Source of the DNA: Nocardia anocheti | GTDB taxonomy: Bacteria; Actinomycetota; Actinomycetes; Mycobacteriales; Mycobacteriaceae | Reading direction: 5' to 3' | Assembly: GCF_029675105.1 (NCBI RefSeq) | Contig: NZ_JAQQFV010000004.1 | Coordinates: forward strand, 62,001-126,000 | DNA: 64,000 nucleotides | In this document: positions 41,183 to 48,523 of the stretch, piece by piece | Position numbering within the stretch: the first letter of the stretch is position 1 | Layout of the letters: each line of letters opens with the position of its first letter | The notes under the pieces: model-generated | Database searches by the model: none | Seen by the model: the letters and a program-made list of their open reading frames with translations, nothing else | Told to the model about the DNA's origin: nothing | Position numbers and translations under genes: made by a program

Positions 41183-41650
41183 ATGATGAGCAGCCGAGTT
41201 CTCCGGTCCGTTCTCGCCCTGGCCGTGCCCGCGGCGGCGGTGCTGATGAGCAGCCCGGGCGCGATCGCCGAGCCGGGCACCTTCCGCATCACCAGCGAGG
41301 TCCCCACCCTGGCCGAGCTCAACGAGCAGGTGCGCTTCCTGGTCGAGACCGGAGCCTCCGACGAGGCCAAGGCCGCGAATCTGGAGGGCGGGGCGAACGC
41401 GGTGATCGTGCCGCGCACCGTCTACAACCTCGGCCTGTTCCGCGCACCGCGCGGCTGGAACGAGGTGACCGGTCCCGAGACCCACGAGGGCGACCGGCAC
41501 ACCGCGATCCTGCACAGCGGCTCGGCCGGGCGCCCGAGCATCACCATGCGTGTCACCTGGAAGCGCATCGACGGCAGCTGGAAGCTGGCCAACGAATCAC
41601 TGTGCGCCGGAGTGAAGACCGTCGGTCTGCCGATCCCCTGCGACTTCTGA
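41183..41650 (+). CDS. Secreted Mtb12-like protein, iron-regulated
   Basis: 155 aa. Signal peptide SVLALAVPAAAVLMSSPGAIA with a cleavage near residue 29, then a small alpha/beta domain whose PTLAELNEQVRFLVE and SDEAKAANLEGGANAVI match the Mtb12/CFP-2 antigen family C-terminal domain. Two Cys (SLCAGV and IPCDF) can form a disulfide. AAGGGTTG precedes the ATG. An iron box overlies its promoter, so it should be produced under iron limitation. Role inferred: cell-envelope factor for iron or haem handling, operating with the downstream ABC transporter. Confidence 0.75.
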   Translation: MMSSRVLRSVLALAVPAAAVLMSSPGAIAEPGTFRITSEVPTLAELNEQVRFLVETGASDEAKAANLEGGANAVIVPRTVYNLGLFRAPRGWNEVTGPETHEGDRHTAILHSGSAGRPSITMRVTWKRIDGSWKLANESLCAGVKTVGLPIPCDF

Positions 41651-41653
41651 CCC

Positions 41654-42355
41654 GTGATCGACCTGCGCGAGCTCACCGTGCGCTACGCGAAGACCACGGT
41701 GCTCGACATCCCCGCGCTGACCGTCCCCGACGCCGCGGTGACCTACCTGCTCGGCCTCAACGGCACCGGCAAGTCCACGCTGCTGCGCTGCGTGTGCGGC
41801 ATCATCGCCCCGGACACCGGCATCGTCGAGGTCGATGGCGTCCGAGTCAGGGCCGGGCACATCACCCCGGCCGGGCTCGGGATGCACCTGGACTACCGGG
41901 CATTCGATCCCCGCCACACCGCCCGTCGTCATCTGCGCTGGATCGCCCGATCCCGGGGGCTGTCCGTGGCGCGCGTCGCGGAGGTGCTGGCGCGGACCGG
42001 TCTCGACGAGATCGCCGATCGCCGTCTGGCCCAGTGCTCGCTGGGCATGCTCCAGCGCGTCGGCATCGCCGCGGCCCTGCTGACGCGCCCGCGCACACTG
42101 CTGCTCGACGAGCCGCTCAACGGTCTCGACATCGCGGGCATCCACTGGATCCGCGCGCTACTGCGCGAGTTGGCCGACGCGGGCACCTGCGTGCTGGTCA
42201 CCTCGCATCTGCTCGACGAGGCCGAACGCAATGCCGACCGGGTGGTCGTGCTCGGCGCGGGCCGGGTCCTGGCCGATGCTCCGCTGCCCGAGCTCGTGCG
42301 CGACGGCGACCGACTCGAAGACGCCTACCTGCGCATCACCGGAGCGGCGGCATGA
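41654..42355 (+). CDS. ABC transporter ATP-binding protein (iron-box operon)
   Basis: 233 aa from a GTG start 3 bases after the secreted-protein stop. Walker A is LGLNGTGKSTLL (normally GPNGAGKST), signature CSLGMLQRVGIA, Walker B TLLLDEPLNGLD, and the switch His in VLVTSHLLDEAE. The ABC-2 exporter subgroup. The signature CSLGM deviates from LSGGQ but is known in ABC-2 importers/exporters. Coupled (ATGA) to the permease. Confidence 0.9.
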   Translation: MIDLRELTVRYAKTTVLDIPALTVPDAAVTYLLGLNGTGKSTLLRCVCGIIAPDTGIVEVDGVRVRAGHITPAGLGMHLDYRAFDPRHTARRHLRWIARSRGLSVARVAEVLARTGLDEIADRRLAQCSLGMLQRVGIAAALLTRPRTLLLDEPLNGLDIAGIHWIRALLRELADAGTCVLVTSHLLDEAERNADRVVVLGAGRVLADAPLPELVRDGDRLEDAYLRITGAAA

Positions 42356-43146
42356 GCAGTCCGGTCACCGCTCTCGGCCGGGGCATCGCCGCCGAGTGGA
42401 CCCGCACCGGCGGGCGCGGGTTCCTGTGGTCGATCGCGGTGCCGCTCACGATCGGTCTGCCGCTGCTCGTCACCTTCGGGATCGCGGGCGTCGCCGAACG
42501 ATTCGCCGCCATTCCCGGTCAGCTCCAGGTGACCTCGGTCGGTACCACCAATGCCGTGTACTGGGTGATCACCTTCGCCACCGGCATCATGACGGTGACC
42601 GCCGCCTACGCGCACGCCACCCGGTCGCGCGGAAGCCTGGGCGACCTCGACGCCTTCCTGTTCCCCCGGATCTGGGTCGCGTCGCTGGCCCGCTGGATCT
42701 TCTACGGCACCCTCGCGGCGGTCGCGTCGCTGGCGCTGCTCGTCGTCGTACTCACCGCGCTGCCCGCGCTGTTCCCGCTGGTCTACGGCGAGGTCGCCCT
42801 CGGTGACTCCGCCGGGCGGCGCTTCCTGTGGACGGTGCCGATCTACGCGTTCACCGCGTGCGGGATCGGCATCGCCATCGGTTCGGTCATCCGGACCCCA
42901 CCGGCCGCGATCGCGGTCCTGCTGTTCTGGGTGTACGTGGCGGAGGACTCGATCAGCCTGTTCCCCGACGGCTACACCCTGCAGTCCTACGCGCCGTTCC
43001 TCAACGCGGTCGCCGCCACCGGGCAGGAGCTGGCGTTCCTGCCCCGCTTCGGCCGCGACGGCGCACTGATCTATTTCGTCGTCGTCACCGTTGTCCTGTT
43101 CACCGTCGCGGTGACGAGTGCCCAGTGGCGACGGCGACGTCACTGA
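42352..43146 (+). CDS. ABC-2 type permease (iron-box operon)
   Basis: 264 aa with about six hydrophobic segments (FLWSIAVPLTIGLPLLVTFG, VYWVITFATGIMTVTAAYA, and so on) and an extracytoplasmic loop near 45-65. It overlaps the ATPase stop by 4 bases. Substrate unknown; with the iron box upstream it may export or insert a siderophore, haem or lipid carrier. Its 3' end overlaps the convergent gene by 7 bases. Confidence 0.85.
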   Translation: MSSPVTALGRGIAAEWTRTGGRGFLWSIAVPLTIGLPLLVTFGIAGVAERFAAIPGQLQVTSVGTTNAVYWVITFATGIMTVTAAYAHATRSRGSLGDLDAFLFPRIWVASLARWIFYGTLAAVASLALLVVVLTALPALFPLVYGEVALGDSAGRRFLWTVPIYAFTACGIGIAIGSVIRTPPAAIAVLLFWVYVAEDSISLFPDGYTLQSYAPFLNAVAATGQELAFLPRFGRDGALIYFVVVTVVLFTVAVTSAQWRRRRH

Positions 43147-43547
43147 CCCTTGAGCGCCCGCTCGGCCCGGTTGACCAGGACCGCGGTCCCGATCGTCGCC
43201 GCCAGCAGGGTGACCATGACGATCTTGGCGCCCCACGGTCCTTCGATCAGGGCACCGACCGTGCCGAGCGCGGCCAGCCCGGCCATGGTCGCCAGCAGTC
43301 CGGTCACATAGACCGCGCCCTGGATCTCGCCGCGCAGGATGCGCCGGGAACCGGACAGCAGACCCAGCCCGAGGATGCCCGGCAGCAACGCCACCACGCA
43401 GACGACGATCAGGTACGAGGTGTTCAGCCCGGACACGACCAGTCCCAGCGAACAGATCAGCAAGACGGCGGCGAGCGCGAGACCCGCCCCGCCCGCGCGC
43501 CGGGTCGCCTCGCGCACCCCCGGATGCTCAGCGTACGGCGACGACAT
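43140..43547 (-). CDS. Hypothetical four-helix membrane protein
   Basis: 135 aa from the ATG at 43547; an in-frame GTG 12 bases upstream is alternative. Four hydrophobic helices (GLALAAVLLICSLGLVVSG, YLIVVCVVALLPGILGLGLL, YVTGLLATMAGLAALGTVG, IVMVTLLAATIGTAVLV). No family recognised. Convergent with the ABC-2 permease. Confidence 0.75.
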   Translation of the reverse strand: MSSPYAEHPGVREATRRAGGAGLALAAVLLICSLGLVVSGLNTSYLIVVCVVALLPGILGLGLLSGSRRILRGEIQGAVYVTGLLATMAGLAALGTVGALIEGPWGAKIVMVTLLAATIGTAVLVNRAERALKGQ

Positions 43548-43613
43548 TCCCACCCCCACAGTTCATGTCGCTCACGCTAGCAGCGCGCACCGACACCGGC
43601 GAGGGATGTGGTG

Positions 43614-44150
43614 TCAGCCCACGTCGCGACGCAGCCAGGTGACCTCGGCGCCGACACAGTCGGTGCCCTGGCGGTAGGCCTCGAGGTCGTCGTCCCAGGC
43701 GGTGCCCAGGGCGCGGTCGATCTCCGCGGACAGGTCGTAGGCGCCGTGGGTGCCGAGTTCGCTCGCGGCCTGCAGTAAGGCGCGTAATCGCATCTCGCCC
43801 AGCATCACGTCCCCGTTGGCGCCGGTGGAACCGTGCCACAGGCCCAGCGCGGGCACGAAGCTGTAGCGCTCGCCGTCGACACCGTCGCTGGGGTCCTCGG
43901 TGACCTCGAAGCGCAGCACCGGCCAGGCGCGCAATGATTGGGCAATCCGGGCGGCGGTGCCCACCGGACCGATCCAATCGCTGCTCGCGCGCAGTTGCCC
44001 GTCGGCGGGTTGCGCGTTCCAGCGCAATTTCGCCGGTGACGAGAGCGCCGTCGACAGTGCCCATTCCACGTGCGGGCACAACGCGGCGGGCGACGAGTGG
44101 ATGTAGACCACACCCGCCGTCGCGTCAGCGAACTGACTCGATGCGCGCAC
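43614..44150 (-). CDS. DUF3145 family protein
   Basis: 178 aa. Start MRASSQFADATAGVVYIHSS (GTG at 44150) and CPHVEWALSTAL are diagnostic of DUF3145, a family restricted to actinobacteria. Also RWNAQPADGQLRASSDWIGP. Function unknown. In some actinobacteria (I believe Streptomyces) the gene neighbours the FAS-II genes, from which it is about 20 kb away here. Upstream extension of the frame is rejected. Confidence 0.88.
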   Translation of the reverse strand: MRASSQFADATAGVVYIHSSPAALCPHVEWALSTALSSPAKLRWNAQPADGQLRASSDWIGPVGTAARIAQSLRAWPVLRFEVTEDPSDGVDGERYSFVPALGLWHGSTGANGDVMLGEMRLRALLQAASELGTHGAYDLSAEIDRALGTAWDDDLEAYRQGTDCVGAEVTWLRRDVG

Positions 44151-44252
44151 TACCAACACCTCCAGCCTCGACAAGGAGCGTCTTCCCCAACGACCCGTCG
44201 CGGACTGGCGTGGCCCGAGTGTACTGAAGTGTTCGGTGTTGCGGGTGTTACT

Positions 44253-45068
44253 TCACTGCGTGTTGGATGTCTCTGCGATAACGGAATCGCTGAATTTCGG
44301 CCACGCCGTTCGCGCCCAGTCGCCGAAATTCTCGTCGCTCAACGCGATCGTCGCCACCCCTATCTCGGGGTCGACCCACAGGAACGTGCCGGACTGTCCG
44401 AAGTGTCCGTAGGTCCGCGCGGAATTGCGGGATCCGGTCCAATGCGGGGCTTTTCCGTCGCGGATTTCGACGCCGAGTCCCCAGTCGTTGGGGCGCTGGG
44501 AGCCGAATCCGGGGAGCACCCCGTCGCGGCCGGGGAATTGCACGGAGGTCGCGTCGTCGAATGTTTGCCGAGATATCAATTCGGGTGTCAGCAACTCCTG
44601 GGCGAACCGTGTCAGGTCACGAACCGATGCGCGGGCACCGTGTCCGGCCGACCCGTCGAGCTCCGCGGTGGTCATTTCCAACGGAGTGAACACCGCGTCG
44701 CGCAGATACTCCGGAAAGGCGATACCGGTCTGTTCGGTGAGGAAATCGGCGAGCAATTCGAAACCCGCGCTGGAGTAGATGCGCCGGGCACCGGGGGCGG
44801 CGATCACGTCGGGGGTGGCGAAGGCGACGCCGGAGGTGTGCGCGAGCAGATGCCGCACGGTGGACCCGGGCGGGCCCGCGGGCTGGTCGAGTTCGATCGC
44901 GCCCTCCTCGACGGCGACGAGCGCGGCGTAGGCGACCAGCGGTTTGGTCACCGAGGCGAGCCGGTAGACCCGGTCGATGTCACCGGTGGTGGAGAGGCCG
45001 TCCGCGGTGAGCACCGCGGCGGCGGCGTGGCGCACGGGCCAGTGCGCTAGCTGCTCGAAGGAACGCAT
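44253..45068 (-). CDS. Serine hydrolase, class C beta-lactamase fold
   Basis: 271 aa. Ser-x-x-Lys is in YRLASVTKPLVAYA, the Tyr motif is YSSAGFELLADF (normally YxN), and GHFGQSGTFLWVD replaces the third motif (KTG/HxG). Such penicillin-binding-like enzymes include esterases and D-amino-acid peptidases. No signal peptide, so cytoplasmic. Divergent from a second serine hydrolase. Confidence 0.9.
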   Translation of the reverse strand: MRSFEQLAHWPVRHAAAAVLTADGLSTTGDIDRVYRLASVTKPLVAYAALVAVEEGAIELDQPAGPPGSTVRHLLAHTSGVAFATPDVIAAPGARRIYSSAGFELLADFLTEQTGIAFPEYLRDAVFTPLEMTTAELDGSAGHGARASVRDLTRFAQELLTPELISRQTFDDATSVQFPGRDGVLPGFGSQRPNDWGLGVEIRDGKAPHWTGSRNSARTYGHFGQSGTFLWVDPEIGVATIALSDENFGDWARTAWPKFSDSVIAETSNTQ

Positions 45069-45106
45069 ACCGGCAGCGTACGAGACGCGGTTACGATCGG
45101 GTCATC

Positions 45107-46303
45107 ATGAGTCCCGCACCCTCGATCCACGGTGACGTGGCGGCCGGTTTCGGCCCTGTCGCCGACGCCTTCCGCCGCAACTTCACCGCCCACGGCGAGA
45201 TCGGCGCCGCCGTCGCCGTCTACGCCGGTGACCAGCCGCTGGTCGACCTGTGGGCCGGACACCGCGACCGCGCGCGCACGGTGGCCTGGGAGCGCGACAC
45301 CATCGTGCCGGTGTTCTCCTCGTCCAAGGGGATGTCGGCGTTCACGCTGGCCGTGGCGGTCTCGCGTGGTCTGCTCGACTACGAGGCGCCGGTGTCGACG
45401 TACTGGCCGGAGTTCGGCGCGCACGGCAAGGACCGGATCACCGTGCGCCAGCTCATCGACCACCAGGCCGGGCTGTCCGGGCTGGACCGCGTGGTGAAGC
45501 TGCGCGAGCTGGCCGACCGCGACGCACTCGCGCGGATCCTGGCCGCCCAGAAGCCTGCGTGGACGCCGGGCACCCGGCACGGCTACCACGCCCTCACCCT
45601 GGGGCTGTATCAGGCCGAGCTGCTGCGCCGGGTCGATCCGGACGGCCGCAGTCTGGGCCGGTTCTTCGCCGAGGAGATCGCGCGTCCGGTCGAGGCGGAC
45701 CTGTTCATCGGGCTGCCCGCGAGCGAGCCGATGGAGCGCATCGCGGTGCTCTCGGCCACCAAAGGACTCGACATCCTGCGCTACGAACTCGCGGACGTGC
45801 CGCTGCGCATCGGCGCCGAGGTCTACGCCAAGCGCGGGTATTCCTATGCCGCGCTGACCAATCCGCGCCCCGGCGCCCCGGCCAGGGCCACCCGGCGCGA
45901 GTTCCTCGAGATCGAGTGGCCGGGGATGAACGGGGTCGGCAATGCCAGGGCGTTGGCCCGGGTGTACGGCGCGGCGGCCGGACGCACCGGCGCGTTGCCC
46001 CTCGGCGACGAGGTCCTCGACCTGCTCGCCGCGGCCGAGACCGCCGAGATCCCCGACGACGACCTGGTGCTGCACACCAAGAGCCGCTACCACCTCGGTT
46101 TCCGCAAGTCGCGCGGCAGTTTCCGGTTCGGCTCCGACAAGCGCGCCTACGGCACCACCGGATTGGGCGGGTCCTTCGGCTTCGCCGATCCGGCAACGGG
46201 ATTGGGCTTCGGATACAGCATGAACCGGCTCGGCATGGCGATCCTCGACGACGTGCGCAGCCGTAATCTGCGCGAGGCCGTCATCCGGTGCGCCACCCGC
46301 TAG
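45107..46303 (+). CDS. Serine hydrolase, EstB-like (class C beta-lactamase fold)
   Basis: 398 aa. Active-site Ser and Lys in PVFSSSKGMSAF, followed by the family-VIII esterase layout with WTPGTRHGYHALTLG as the Tyr motif. Ends with GLGGSFGFADPATGLGFGYSM. Not the same subfamily as its divergent neighbour (about 38 bases between starts). Likely lipolytic or esterase activity. A hairpin follows the stop. Confidence 0.9.
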   Translation: MSPAPSIHGDVAAGFGPVADAFRRNFTAHGEIGAAVAVYAGDQPLVDLWAGHRDRARTVAWERDTIVPVFSSSKGMSAFTLAVAVSRGLLDYEAPVSTYWPEFGAHGKDRITVRQLIDHQAGLSGLDRVVKLRELADRDALARILAAQKPAWTPGTRHGYHALTLGLYQAELLRRVDPDGRSLGRFFAEEIARPVEADLFIGLPASEPMERIAVLSATKGLDILRYELADVPLRIGAEVYAKRGYSYAALTNPRPGAPARATRREFLEIEWPGMNGVGNARALARVYGAAAGRTGALPLGDEVLDLLAAAETAEIPDDDLVLHTKSRYHLGFRKSRGSFRFGSDKRAYGTTGLGGSFGFADPATGLGFGYSMNRLGMAILDDVRSRNLREAVIRCATR

Positions 46304-46313
46304 GACGACGAAT

Positions 46314-46348
46314 GCCCGCGTCCCCCTGGTGATTCGGGGTACGCGGGC
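46314..46348. terminator. Bidirectional terminator
   Basis: GCCCGCGT (46314-46321) pairs with ACGCGGGC (46341-46348), with extra C/G pairs inside. It lies between the convergent serine hydrolase and aztD. Confidence 0.75.
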
Positions 46349-46411
46349 GTCCGACGAGCGGTCGTTCGGGCCGGTGAGCGCGGCCACCGGCACACGGTGC
46401 CGCCTGGGCGA

Positions 46412-47578
46412 TCAGTGTCCGCTGACGCCGCTGATCTCGTTGGGCGCCTGGGGCAGCGTGGCGGTCGCGGTGACCTTGCCCTCGGCCAGGTCGACGCGGT
46501 GCACCTGCTTGGACGACGGATCACTCACGTAGACGATGCCGCCGCGCACGAACAGCGCGGGCCGCGCGGCCTGCCAGTCCAGCGGTTCGGTCCAGGTGCC
46601 GAGCACGGGGATGGTCCGCGTGACGGTCCCGGCGACCGGGTCGATGACGTGGATCTTGCCGTCGGTGCCGAGCACCAGCGCCTCACCCTGCGGGCCGCGG
46701 CCCAGCGAGCGGAAGGTGTAGCTGGTGCCGATGTCCACCAGGCGCAGGGTGCCGTCGGTGGTGTTCACCAGCGAAACCCGCTGCGGGCGTTCGAGTTCGG
46801 CGTCCTTGTCCTGCTTGTAGTCACCGAGCACGATCGGCGAGACGTCGCTGCCCGCCATATTGCCGATCCGGCCGTACGGAGTCGGGCTGGCGACCTTGGT
46901 GATCTTGCCGTCGCGGTAGACGACCGCGCCGGTCTGGCAGCCGACCACCACTGCCTCGCCCTGTGCGGTGGCCTCGCCGTGCACGCCGGGGCAGTCCTCG
47001 TTGCGGGTGATCTCCTTGCGGTCGCCGTCGAGGGCGACCAGGCCGACCCGCTTGTCCTCGGTGCCGAGGGTGAGCACGAGCTCGCCGTTGCTCAGCTCGA
47101 TGGCGACGCCGTGGTGCGGGGTGGCGGCCCGGTAGACCTCGGTGGCGGGCTTGTCGTCGCCGAGCTGGTCGGAGTCGATGACGGTGACCTCGCCGGAGCC
47201 GTCGGCGAACAGCACGGTCTTGCCCGCGTGCCGCACGACGTGGCCGGGCTTGTTCGCGGGGAACTCCGCGCCGGTGAAGGCGGCGTCGTAGGCGTCGAAG
47301 ACGCGGAAGCCGTCCTTGGTCGAGACCATCAGGTGCTCGTCGTCGCCCGCCGGGTTGAGCCGGTTGAAGCCGGGCAGGTCCACCTGGCCGCGCTGGGCGA
47401 GGGTGGCGCCGTCGAGGACGTAGATGCCGCCATCGTAGGTGAGCGCGATCGGTTCGGCGCCCGGGGTGTGCGCGTGGCCGGGCTCGGTGTCGTCGCTGCC
47501 GCAACCGGCCAGCGCCACCACCGAGGCGAGGACCCCCGACATGGCCACCAGCGTGGTGGTCCGGGTCCGAGTGTGCAT
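46412..47578 (-). CDS. aztD: AztD-like periplasmic zinc metallochaperone
   Basis: 388 aa lipoprotein: signal ending VVALAGCGSDD (lipobox), N-terminal EPGHAHTPG as a zinc-binding loop, then a beta-propeller with repeating YVLDG / VIDSD / LVNTT strands. AztD delivers zinc to AztC in Paracoccus-type Azt systems. Disulfide-type CPGVHGEA and VVVGCQTG segments are conserved. Start at 47578 has GGAG 6 bases upstream. Third gene of the aztBCD operon. Confidence 0.9.
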   Translation of the reverse strand: MHTRTRTTTLVAMSGVLASVVALAGCGSDDTEPGHAHTPGAEPIALTYDGGIYVLDGATLAQRGQVDLPGFNRLNPAGDDEHLMVSTKDGFRVFDAYDAAFTGAEFPANKPGHVVRHAGKTVLFADGSGEVTVIDSDQLGDDKPATEVYRAATPHHGVAIELSNGELVLTLGTEDKRVGLVALDGDRKEITRNEDCPGVHGEATAQGEAVVVGCQTGAVVYRDGKITKVASPTPYGRIGNMAGSDVSPIVLGDYKQDKDAELERPQRVSLVNTTDGTLRLVDIGTSYTFRSLGRGPQGEALVLGTDGKIHVIDPVAGTVTRTIPVLGTWTEPLDWQAARPALFVRGGIVYVSDPSSKQVHRVDLAEGKVTATATLPQAPNEISGVSGH

Positions 47579-47605
47579 GTCTTGCTCCATTTCTCCTGCG
47601 TGAAA

Positions 47606-48523
47606 CTAGGTCGTCAGCCCGCGCACGATCGCCTCGGTGTTGGTGCGCGCCATCTCGAGATAGGTCGCGGCGCCACCGCCGGGGGCGGACAGCGATTCGG
47701 TGTGCAGCGCGATCACCTGGACGTGCAGGCCGGTGTGTTCGGCGAGCACCCGCGCGAGGCGGTCGGGCTGGGCGGAATCGGCGAAGATCGCCGACACCCC
47801 CGCGGTTCTGATCGCGGTGGCGAGGCCGTCGAGGTCGGCGGCGCTGGGCGAGGCCAGGGTGGTGCCGCTGGGGATCACCGCGCCGATCACCCGGAAACCG
47901 AAGCGCTGGGCCAGATAACCGAAGACGTGATGGTCGGTGACCAACTGTTTGCGTTCGGGGGCGAGGGTGGCGAAGCGCTCGGTCATCCACTGGTCGAGCT
48001 GGTCGAGTTCGGCGAGGTAGCGCTCGGTATTGGCGCGCACGGCCGCGCCGTCGATGCCCTCGACGCGGGCGAGCACTTCGGCGCTGATGGTCTCCACGGC
48101 CGTGCGGACGCGGCGCGGGTCGGTCCAGAAGTGCGGGTCGGGGGTGCCCGCGGACTCGTCGGCGGTGTAGTCGATCGGGTCGACGTGTTCGGCGACGGCC
48201 AGCGTCGGCACGCCCGCGGCCGCGGCGGCGTCGACGTGCTTGGCGATGCCCTCCTCGAGACCGAGCCCGTTGTGCACGACCAGCGCGGAGCGCTCGATAT
48301 CGGCGGCCTGCCGGGCCGAGATGGCGAAGGAGTGCGGGTCGGCCCCGGTCTGCATGAGGACGGTGACCGGGGCGGCATCGCCGACGATGGTGCGGGTGAG
48401 GTCACCGAGGATATTGGTGGTCACCACGATGCCGGTGCGCTCGGGCTCGGTGCCGCAGGCGCCCAGCAGCGCGACCAGCGCCAGCGCCAGCAGTGCCGCG
48501 ACGACGCGGGGTTTCGTGCTCAC
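47606..48523 (-). CDS. aztC: Zinc-binding substrate-binding lipoprotein (AztC/ZnuA-type)
   Basis: 305 aa from GTG. Lipobox LVALLGACGT; cluster A-I fold with zinc ligands GADPHSF, PDPHFWTDPR, VTDHHVFGYLA and the Asp of IFADSAQ. The His-rich loop of ZnuA is missing, the AztC hallmark that calls for a partner chaperone. Overlaps the upstream permease-fusion stop by 4 bases (GTGA), so operonic. Confidence 0.93.
   Translation of the reverse strand: MSTKPRVVAALLALALVALLGACGTEPERTGIVVTTNILGDLTRTIVGDAAPVTVLMQTGADPHSFAISARQAADIERSALVVHNGLGLEEGIAKHVDAAAAAGVPTLAVAEHVDPIDYTADESAGTPDPHFWTDPRRVRTAVETISAEVLARVEGIDGAAVRANTERYLAELDQLDQWMTERFATLAPERKQLVTDHHVFGYLAQRFGFRVIGAVIPSGTTLASPSAADLDGLATAIRTAGVSAIFADSAQPDRLARVLAEHTGLHVQVIALHTESLSAPGGGAATYLEMARTNTEAIVRGLTT

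Noticed and set aside
44225-44255. TGAAGT ... ACTTCA inverted repeat near the end of the serine hydrolase
   Set aside because: Only 6-bp arms with a 19-base loop partly inside the gene's 3' end; too weak for a terminator or operator call.
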